From Rhizophagus irregularis (Eukaryota > Glomeromycota > Glomeromycetes > Glomerales > Glomeraceae), in the NCBI RefSeq assembly GCF_026210795.1, contig NC_089455.1, positions 2,790,001-2,854,000 of the forward strand: a DNA stretch of 64,000 nucleotides. Direction: 5' to 3'. Under the pieces are notes generated by a model that saw only the letters and a list, made by a program, of their open reading frames with translations, was not told the DNA's origin and made no database searches. Shown in pieces: positions 56,961 to 64,000 of the stretch. Numbering within the stretch: position 1 is the first letter of the stretch; the number at the start of each line of letters is the position of its first letter. The translations under genes were made by a program, and so were the position numbers.

Positions 56961-57620
56961 TTACAATAAAATTTTAGATTTAATATATACCCAAAAATGT
57001 ATGTATATAAATCCTGCTTCACAATAATTCTCTTTTGCATCTTTTTCACCTTTAATTTTCCATTCAATAATAACTTCTCCAGGATTATATCTAGATTTGC
57101 GTCTATGAGTGGCTATACTTTCAGTAGCACAACGAGTTGCAATAGCCAGTGGATTATTTTTCAAATGCTCAGGTGGATCATTAAATAAAACAACATAAGT
57201 TTGTTGTTCTTCATCATAAAATTTTCGACCCCACAATGGATTATTCAAGATTTCACTTAATATTTGATATCCAGCAGATCCTCAGAAAATACACTTGTAG
57301 ACATTTCTATTGCTATGATGATGGATATACCCTTTGAAAATATCAAAAAACTGATGTTCAGTACATGCAAGCGACACTAATTGACGACCTCCCTTTTTAA
57401 ATCCATGTGAAAGTTTGCGGTGAATTAAATAAACCAGAATACTTTTGAATTTTTCATTATTTGTTTCTGGTAATTTATCCAAATCACTATGTGAAATATT
57501 ATATCTTTTCACAATACTCAAATGCCGTGAAAGTCCACCTTGTTTCTTATATCTTTTTTGACAAGTAGGACAGATAAATTCTGATGCAGAAGTAGTAAAA
57601 GACGTTGTAAGTGTTGACAT
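56961..57620 (-). pseudogene. C2H2-finger protein paired with the preceding gene, one TGA
   Basis: Start at 57620 (MSTLTTSFTTSASEFICPTC). C2H2-type finger CPTCQKRYKKQGGLSRHLSI with an atypical last ligand, then NEKFKSILVYLIHRKLSHGF, HHSNRNVYKCIF, TGA (57282-57284, CGA expected), GSAGYQILSEILNNPLWGRK, QQTYVVLFNDPPEHL, THRRKSRYNPGEVIIEWKIK and the stop at 56961. No introns needed. It converges with the FCPWC-family gene, with 158 bp between stops. I recall these two families as frequent neighbours in Rhizophagus, which suggests one two-gene mobile unit; the finger may bind element ends. Confidence 0.55.
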
Positions 57621-57683
57621 ATTAGTAATTGAATCTGAAAAAAATATAAAATATTTTAATAAAAATAAAAAATAGTTTTGCAA

Positions 57684-58330
57684 AAACTAATTTTATTTAC
57701 AACTAATAACTGGTAACATTCGAAATTGCGAGATGCCAATTGCCTTCTACTGGTCTTCCACTACTCAAACTCATCGGTTTTAGACTGCGCTCATCGGTTA
57801 GACGCGTTTTTTAATATGTTATTTTTTTTTTAAGGGTGCGTTCGCTAAATTTGATCATGAAAATTTTTTTTTTACTAATTGTAACTGTGTAACGTTGATC
57901 AAAATTACTATATAAAATTAGGCCCAATTTTGATAGTTAGCCGATATGGACTACTTAATGTATACTCTACCAGTACTCTACCTAACCGTTTGATACGAAC
58001 TGCTGCAGTTACGTTAAGTAAAAAGTAATGTAATTGTTGTGATTTTACCGCCACAAATAGGTGGCGAAATTGTAGCACATTTGTGGCTTAGTCGTTTCAA
58101 ATTTATTAGTTTCTGTAAAGTATATCAACTACAAAGTTAGGACACCTGAACCGAGAAACTTGGAATGATTACCAAGACTTGTCAAATTCAGTAAATTCCC
58201 TAAGTTAAGTTCCAATTAACTTTAGGGATTACCCTAACTTTGCAAAATAAAAAAAACACACCTTATTTTTTAAATCAGAAAAATGTTTTCCTTTTCTCAA
58301 AAAACAAATAATAATTTTATTATCCTATTA
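57684..58330. other. Spacer without recognised gene
   Basis: Mixed composition; ACTCATCGGTTTTAGACTGCGCTCATCGG shows a short CTCATCGG duplication near 57768. No terminal repeats matching the left side of the gene pair were found. Confidence 0.35.
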
Positions 58331-59419
58331 GGGAGCTTACAGATATTATATAATTATTAATAGGGGGAGGGGGTAACCAAAATCTTACATTACACTTAAT
58401 AAAATATATAATTTATAAATATTATAATTTGATTGGTTATTAAATCTGACAAGAGGGGGAAGTAAGTTTATATTAAACTGAATATTACGTAATACAGTTA
58501 ACTCCCTCTATAGTCACTTCCATTATAGTCACATTCTACTATATAGTCACACCAGTTAAATGTTCAAAATACTTTATTATTAAAATCTATCCTATATAGT
58601 CACAATCTATCTATAATCACTATCACATCTATCCTCAAAAATCTTATATTAAAAAGAACCGTTTATAATCACAGTTATATAAAAAATATATTAAATAACT
58701 TGGCATCTAATAATCGTACAAAGATGTATCATAGCTTGTTAGAATCGTCTCACTGAGACGAATCGAATGGTGGTATTTTATACTTTTCCGATCACTGGCA
58801 TGGCTGACGAGTTATTCAACAAAATGTTAAACATCAGCATTATAATATTTCCTGATTTACGTTTACTGTGCCATTTAACATTTTGCTAGATTTCTCGGTA
58901 CCTAGTAATTATAAAAAGATGATTTATAGCTCGTTGGAATCGCCTCATCAAGACGAATCGAATGGTAGTAAGCTCATCTCTCTGTGATCAATATTGACGG
59001 AGTTATTACTTAAAAACCATTTAATATTTTTTAATTTCGGAAATTGATCTAGTAATTGGATTTCGATGTATCTTATACCATTAGATTCGTCTCATAAAGA
59101 CGAATCGAATGGTAGTAAGATCGTCTTTCTAGGATCAATATTGACAGAGTTATTACACAAAAACCATTAATATTTTTTAATTTCAGAAATTAATCTAGTG
59201 ATTGGATTTCAACGTATTTTATACCATTAGAACCGTCTCATCAAGACGAATCGAATGGCAGTAAGATCATCTCTCTACGATTAATATTGGCGAAGTTACG
59301 ATACAATAAAGTTTTAAGTATAATTCTGGCTAAAATTATGTTAATTTTTGGCCAGAATTATGATATACAAATATAAGAAATTTTTTATATAGTCACATCT
59401 CTTTATAATCATCAAATAT

Positions 59420-60429
59420 ATAGGGTTGGTCACCCTATCTCAGTGGTTAGTCACTGAGACCTTCATTAAGCCTGAGTATGGTGAGGTCGCAGGTTCGATT
59501 CCCATGACCACAGAAATAAAAAGAATTTTACTGCAGACGCTACAACCAATAGCGTGAAGGTACGGGGATTAGTGTAGTTGGACTGCATCATGGTGAATTA
59601 GTGTGTACGGTTAGGCCGCACATTTCAACTAATTCGGTCATTGCTGTCTTAACAACGTTCCCTATGCAGCCATTGGCATGTGCGCAGTCTTGTTGGGCGG
59701 AGTCACTACTATACTTGTCTTGGGGAATGCCTTATACCAGGTGGTCACTCTACGATACCACTTGGGGTCAGTAATGGCTAGATGGTCGTCCTAGATGGTA
59801 AAGCTGAGGGTGCAATGTCTTAGTGGTAGTTTGACCTTCTGTTAGGTCATAGACCAACCAAGGTGTTCGTGCACAGACAGATAGCTTGGTGATTGGGTTC
59901 GATTCCCTTCTCTGATGGGCCCTGGTTGGTGATTCCTGGTGGTTGATACCCACCATAAGGGATGATCCTGGTAACACCTACAAGCTTACTGTCCAGGTGG
60001 TCACTACAAAGTATACCACTTGGGGATTACAACTGTACTATCGGTGGTGAGTAATCGTGGGCTGTAGTGGCCTTTGAGTGAGACCTGTTACCTAATATGA
60101 TGGTATGGAAGGGGTCTAGATGTTTGAAGGTTATCTGACGAAAGTCCTCTGTGACAGTAGTAGTGGTGAGGGGCGGAGACAGTAGTCATTCACGAGTATC
60201 GTACGACGGATTAAAGGACGAGTAGGGTGGTGTTTTTCGTCCGAGGCCTTCGGGCCACCTTGGGGTATGCCTGATTAATGGACGTGCTGGATAAGTTGTC
60301 TTGGTTAAAAGGTGGCCTTGATGACAACTGGTGGTTCAAGGATGGCGAGGATACGAACGACCTACCTCCATAACCTTCAATAAAGGGTGCAGAAAGTAGT
60401 GGCCACTGAACGTACAATACACTTGTAAA
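59420..60429 (+). mobile_element. Long SINE (about 1.0 kb) with two tRNA-like regions
   Basis: Flanked by the 15-bp direct repeat ATAATCATCAAATAT (59405-59419 and 60430-60444); the empty site is in pogo copy 1 near 43176-43190 on the minus strand. Composition is much richer in G+C than its host. The 5' end is tRNA-like: TGGTCA at 59426 pairs with TGACCA at 59505, with A-box-like TATCTCAGTGG and B box GGTTCGATTCC at 59492-59502. A second tRNA-like region starts near 59805 (TGTCTTAGTGGTAGT at 59816; GGTTCGATTCC at 59896-59906). The block CCAGGTGGTCACT..ATACCACTTGGGG occurs at about 59738 and 59995. The 3' end is ACACTTGTAAAA. The long duplication fits LINE-assisted insertion. Frames inside are not genes. 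Confidence 0.75.
59424..59511 (+). promoter_or_regulatory. tRNA-like head with Pol III A and B boxes
   Basis: A-box-like TATCTCAGTGGTTAG, B box GGTTCGATTCC and a six-base closing stem TGGTCA/TGACCA, about 88 nt in all. It lies within 4 bp of the insertion edge, as expected for an internal Pol III promoter that starts transcription at the element's first base. It is not a plausible functional tRNA gene in this context. Confidence 0.65.
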
Positions 60430-60501
60430 ATAATCATCAAATATGGACTGTCCTAAATGTGTGACTATAAGGAGAGTTGACTGTATATGTAACTTCCCTT
60501 A

Positions 60502-61490
60502 TTATCTGATAAATAGGAAATAAGAGCTAGAAAGATTGAAAGAATTGGATTAATTATTAATATTATAATTTACAAATTAAAATACAGTTCACAAGATTAC
60601 TATTTTAATCAATAAAATCTTCAAATGTGCTCATATTTGAAATTGGTAAAAAAATATTGATAATTAAAAATTTAAAAATTAAAAAGTTTATAATTAATTA
60701 AATTAATTGATAAAAATCAAGGAGTTTATAATTGATTAAATTGATTGATAAAAAAAAAGAGAAATTGATGAGAGTTTAATATTTAAATAAAAAAAGAATC
60801 CTTTGTAAATAATATGATTCAGACTGATATATTGATATATTAAGGTAAAAAAAATTAACACTACATTTATAATAGTTAATAGTTAAATCTATTATTTATC
60901 ATATAAGTAATATAACCATAATATAATTCAATTTTAGATATTTTACTGATTATAAACTTATAGTATTGAATAAACTTATATACTGTATACTATTTATTAT
61001 CACTATATATACAACTTAGTCATAACAACTAAGATTAATAAAATTCAAATCACTACTACCTACTCAAAAAAAATGATAAATATAAAGTATAACCATACAA
61101 TGATAAAATAAAACAAGCTTAATAAAGCTATAGTTTTAAATTTCTATAAAATATTTTTTAATAAAATATTTTACTATTAAATTAATTATTTGGCCACTTT
61201 ATTCTGACTAAAATTATGTGTAACTTCTTTTATCTATATAAATCTAGCTAAAATTATATATAAGTATGTCCAGAATTAAAGAATTATAATTTAAACTATA
61301 TAAATCTAGCCAATAAAATTGCAAGTTTAACGTATCACGTGATATAAATTGATATTTTAAATTTCGAATAATAATTATTACAAGAATTTATATCGAAGCA
61401 CGTTGAATTTGAAATTCTCATGGTTAAATAACTTTAATATTTCATTCATAAATTATCTAAATTGTTACAAAAAGGTTTCAATATTTATTC
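60502..61490. other. A+T-rich spacer
   Basis: Repeats of AATTGATAAAAA and ATTATATAAG-type words; TATCACGTGATA, a perfect 12-bp palindrome, is at 61335-61346. No gene seen. Confidence 0.45.
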
Positions 61491-61939
61491 CTATTTATTT
61501 AAAGTCGAATGAATATAAATCCAAGTTCCGGGTCCACATCTAACCAGTAATGGTACAGGTATTTAGAAAAGACCATGCATGTGATTATATAAAGAAAGTT
61601 TATACATTATATATCTTACCCAACATCAAGAACGCAAGGATGATTTTCTTTTTGTGATAATTTTTCACGCACAGGAGCAGAAAAATTATTTCTCCAAATA
61701 TGACGAAAAAGATAATGTTGTTTTTCTAAACGATCCATTTCAGGTAAATCATTCGGTAGAAAATATTTTGAACTGGAGACATTATGATATCTTCTACCAC
61801 CAACAAAACGAAAAGTATCGAGAATGAATTCATCGAAACCATCACCATCTTGATTCTCGCCGAAATTAATTAAAAGTGGATGTTGTACATTTTTTTTATG
61901 AACAGATTTATTACAAATATTATTATTATTATTATTCAT
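61491..61939 (-). pseudogene. Truncated SAM-dependent methyltransferase
   Basis: Exon 1 (61939-61620): Asn-rich start, GFDEFILDTFRFVGGRRYHN, then PNDLPEMDRLEKQHYLFRHI, the entry region of a methyltransferase family common in AM fungi, up to VLDVG. The intron (donor GTAAGA at 61619, acceptor GGTTAG) joins in phase to CGPGTWI, completing the glycine-rich SAM-binding motif DVGCGPGTWI. Nine codons later the frame ends in TAG at 61491. Full family members run to roughly 250-300 residues, so about 122 residues is a stub: methyl-donor motif I is present, but the rest of the Rossmann fold is missing. A dead fragment or deletion product. Confidence 0.7.
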
Positions 61940-62291
61940 AATTCACAATTTACGCTAATATTATGTTTTTATAAGAAGCGAAGATTGATGACATGAAATA
62001 AAATAAATAAACTAAAATAAAAATTATGAGATTGTGGAAATTTTCTTTCGGATATTTAATTTTTTTTAGACTTATCTCCTTATTAGAAAGGATTTTTTTG
62101 TTACGGATAATTAAATATATAGTTCTTTTAAATTAAATAATATTTTATTTAAATAATGTAAGAAATAAGATAAAATGATTATACAGTTTATTTTCACTAA
62201 ATATTTCTACTGTAACAACTACTAATTATGTCAGAATATAAAGAAATAAAGAATAAATAAAGAATAGAATATTACATGGTTATACAAAATT
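61940..62291. other. Spacer between two same-strand genes
   Basis: A+T-rich, with no coding signal. It holds the promoter side of the methyltransferase fragment and the 3' flank of the Q/N-rich gene. Confidence 0.4.
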
Positions 62292-63119
62292 TTACCGTTG
62301 AAATCCTGAAGAAGAATTATTCAAACAAGCAAGTACTTGCTGAATCATATCCGAACTAGGTATAATAATAAAATTTGTCTGAGGAGAATTAATGGTAATG
62401 TTAAGCGACAAAGGAGGTATATCAGCAGACGAAGATTGCTGATTATTGTTGTGATTAGTATTGTTTGAATCGGGATTATTATTATTGCTGGGTTGTTGAT
62501 GGTGATTATGACCAGGAATGATAGAATCAGTGTTGTTAGAGATGGCGGTTTGATAAATGTATTGTTGGTAGCTAGCATCATATTGCTGCTGATGATTAGG
62601 TGAAGCAACACTATGTTGATGATATTGCTGATTATGACTAGGTGAAGAAACATTGGGTTGCTTATCAGGAGAGTTAGTTATGTTATCGCTATAGTTAGAA
62701 ATGGCATTATCATATTGCTGCTGGTGATTAGGTGAAGGGACATTGGGCTGCTGATATTGCTGATTATGATTAGGTGATGCAGCATTGAGTTGCTGATCGG
62801 GGGAGATAATGTCGTTATTGCTATAGTAGTTAGAAATGGAGGATTTTTGATTATTACATTGTTGATAGTTAGCATAGTTAGCATAGTTTGCATAGTTGGC
62901 ATCATATTGCTGCTGGCGAATAGATGTGGGCTGCTGGTATTGCTGATCATGATTAAGCGAAGAGACATTGGGTTGCTGATTGGAGATAGTGTTTGACATC
63001 ATGAGTTGCTGATCAGAAATTGCGTTATTAACGTTATTGCAATATGTACGAAATTTTAATATTTTAAAGTGAATTTTTTTCGAGTTCGATTTTAGTCGGT
63101 TTTTATATTGTTTGAACAT
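62292..63119 (-). CDS. Gln/Asn-rich low-complexity protein
   Basis: A single open exon of 275 codons from the ATG at 63119 (MFKQYKNRLKSNSKKIHFKI). A basic start is followed by about 190 residues of imperfect repeats on the theme SPNHNQQYQQPNV and SPNHQQQYD, prion-like in composition, then a hydrophobic end LSLNITINSPQTNFIIIPSS and MIQQVLACLNNSSSGFQR. The repeat core is coded with varied synonymous codons, so it is kept at protein level. The tail is comparable to FRLNIPGFRIIVIPNS of the frameshifted gene at 24477. Such tails may belong to transcription-factor-like proteins (HMG-box type in AM fungi is my guess), but no DNA-binding domain is visible; an upstream exon could have been missed. Confidence 0.5.
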   Translation of the reverse strand: MFKQYKNRLKSNSKKIHFKILKFRTYCNNVNNAISDQQLMMSNTISNQQPNVSSLNHDQQYQQPTSIRQQQYDANYANYANYANYQQCNNQKSSISNYYSNNDIISPDQQLNAASPNHNQQYQQPNVPSPNHQQQYDNAISNYSDNITNSPDKQPNVSSPSHNQQYHQHSVASPNHQQQYDASYQQYIYQTAISNNTDSIIPGHNHHQQPSNNNNPDSNNTNHNNNQQSSSADIPPLSLNITINSPQTNFIIIPSSDMIQQVLACLNNSSSGFQR

Positions 63120-64000
63120 AACAAAGATTTTTACCGAATATATAGAATATATACATCAGATTTATGTAAGTATAAGTTTCTTTATTGCATATAGCAATAA
63201 AGGTATTACAATAAAAAAAAAATCAAACTCACATAAATAACTGACATATATATTCGGTAAAATTGTAAAAACCTACATATTGTCAAAGTATATAAGTATA
63301 GGGCGGAGTATAAATATCTGTTGTGTATAAAATTTTACAAGTTACACCCCAAATCAATCTTCATTGACATTGATAAGAGATCTAGAACCCCTAAAAAAAG
63401 GGTAAAATGTTTAACCGAATTTATCTTAAACCTTTTAATTCAAAAACACTTTCGACTAAGTTCTTAATCATAGGTAACAACTCCGGATTCTCTATACTAA
63501 GAAGGTTCTTTTACTTGGATCTCTTGTAAATTGTAATAATTTTGATTCATAACAGGAAAATTTTTTGGTTGGGTAAAATAAATTATTTTTATCTCAATAA
63601 AGTAACAAAACAGAGTTATAGTCAAAAGTTATTCAAATTTGTTTTTTATTTTTTTTTTTATTTTTTCTTTTTTTACCGTCATATTTTAAACCAATTTTGG
63701 TCATAATCCATTGTCTTTATTTCTTACTTATTCATGCTTCAATATATCGTTATCGGTTATTATCCATGTTTTATTATTTTTTTTGAAATGAAATTAATTT
63801 ATTCGTGCTCATTTTCGATGGTACCATACAGAAGATCTTTTAAACTTTAAATTACATAATCGTATAAAAAAAATAAATTTGCATTTAAAGGAGAAAAAAA
63901 AAATAATTTCTTACAGTTTGTTTTGATAAATCATTCATACAGATTGCAGAGTTGATATTACATAATTTCAATATGAAATATAATAATATGGATAATATAT
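63120..64000. other. Upstream region of the Q/N-rich gene
   Basis: A+T-rich; a pair of TATATTCGGTAAAA words (63136 as complement, 63249) forms a loose inverted repeat of about 130 bp. No gene seen to the window end. Confidence 0.4.

Larger units (their letters stand above)
58495..60483. mobile_element. pogo-like element, copy 2, carrying a SINE
   Basis: Ends CAGTTAACTCCCTCTATAGT and the complement of CAGTCAACTCTCCTTATAGT; TA duplication 58493-58494 and 60484-60485. Orientation is opposite to copy 1 (43133-44095) and the interior blocks (ATTCGTCTCATAAAGACGAA, ATCGAATGGTAGTAAG) correspond. Net length without the SINE is about 965 bp. Confidence 0.85.
58331..60498. mobile_element. Harbinger-type MITE, copy 3, split by a pogo-like element
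   Basis: Left part 58331-58494 and right part 60484-60498 together match copies 1 and 2. TTA flanks at 58328-58330 and 60499-60501. The pogo-like insertion used the TA inside ACGTAATA-TATGTAAC near the right terminal repeat. Confidence 0.85.

Noticed and set aside
59424-59511. A functional tRNA gene
   Set aside because: A and B boxes are present, but it lies at the exact edge of a retroposed element with a 15-bp target duplication, and I could not place a convincing anticodon arm.
59768-60417. Minus-strand frames of 68-69 codons
   Set aside because: They lie wholly within the SINE, on the strand opposite its promoter, and show no protein-like pattern.

Overview
The window looks like nuclear DNA of a repeat-choked, very A+T-rich fungus, most likely an arbuscular mycorrhizal fungus of the Glomeromycotina (Rhizophagus irregularis type). 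Reasons: short GT-AG introns, Crinkler-type proteins, Plavaka/KDZ-like and MULE-like transposases, and hypothetical families that I recognise, from memory only, as expanded in Rhizophagus. Little here looks like an intact host gene. Candidates are a small Myb/SANT-like gene (13660-14314), a Q/N-rich gene (62292-63119) and a possible secreted micro-exon gene (42473-54080).

Layout. 0.5-5.3 kb: tandem repeats, a dead hypothetical gene and a 51-bp satellite split by a MITE. 5.6-11.3 kb: element A, a 5.8-kb non-coding transposon with CCCTATAAAAAATAT ends and 3-bp target duplications. 11.6-16.5 kb: satellites, the SANT-like gene and a non-coding transposon. 17.2-22.8 kb: two decayed Crinkler-type genes with a CACGTG-rich, palindromic stretch between them. 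24.5-36.5 kb: an N/Q-rich gene, dead MULE-like and Plavaka-like transposases, MITEs, and a second member of the family seen at 1.7 kb. 36.8-42 kb: a virus-like ATPase fragment, a gag-protease gene without reverse transcriptase, and an opposite-strand chromodomain integrase head-to-head with a zinc-ribbon gene.

42.5-54.1 kb is the most interesting part. A signal-peptide-like first exon is followed by about a dozen tiny exons (16-67 nt), and the gene is broken by two insertions. One is a nest: a pogo-like element inside element B (a copy of A) inside a MULE-type MITE. The other is a CACTA-like element that carries its own array of about 25 micro-exon units. Many introns in both arrays can fold one hairpin over the 5' splice site and a second that puts a TACTAA branch-point-like motif in its loop.

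54.6-57.6 kb: a convergent pair of dead genes from a mobile family. 58.3-60.5 kb: a second nest, a Harbinger-type MITE holding a pogo-like element that holds a roughly 1-kb SINE with two tRNA-like promoter regions. 61.5-63.1 kb: a truncated methyltransferase and the Q/N-rich gene.

Most nonsense codons in the dead genes are TGA or TAG where the family or reading context suggests TGG, CGA or CAG, which fits C-to-T decay of methylated repeats. Exon limits were read by eye from splice motifs and frame; nothing was computed or searched.
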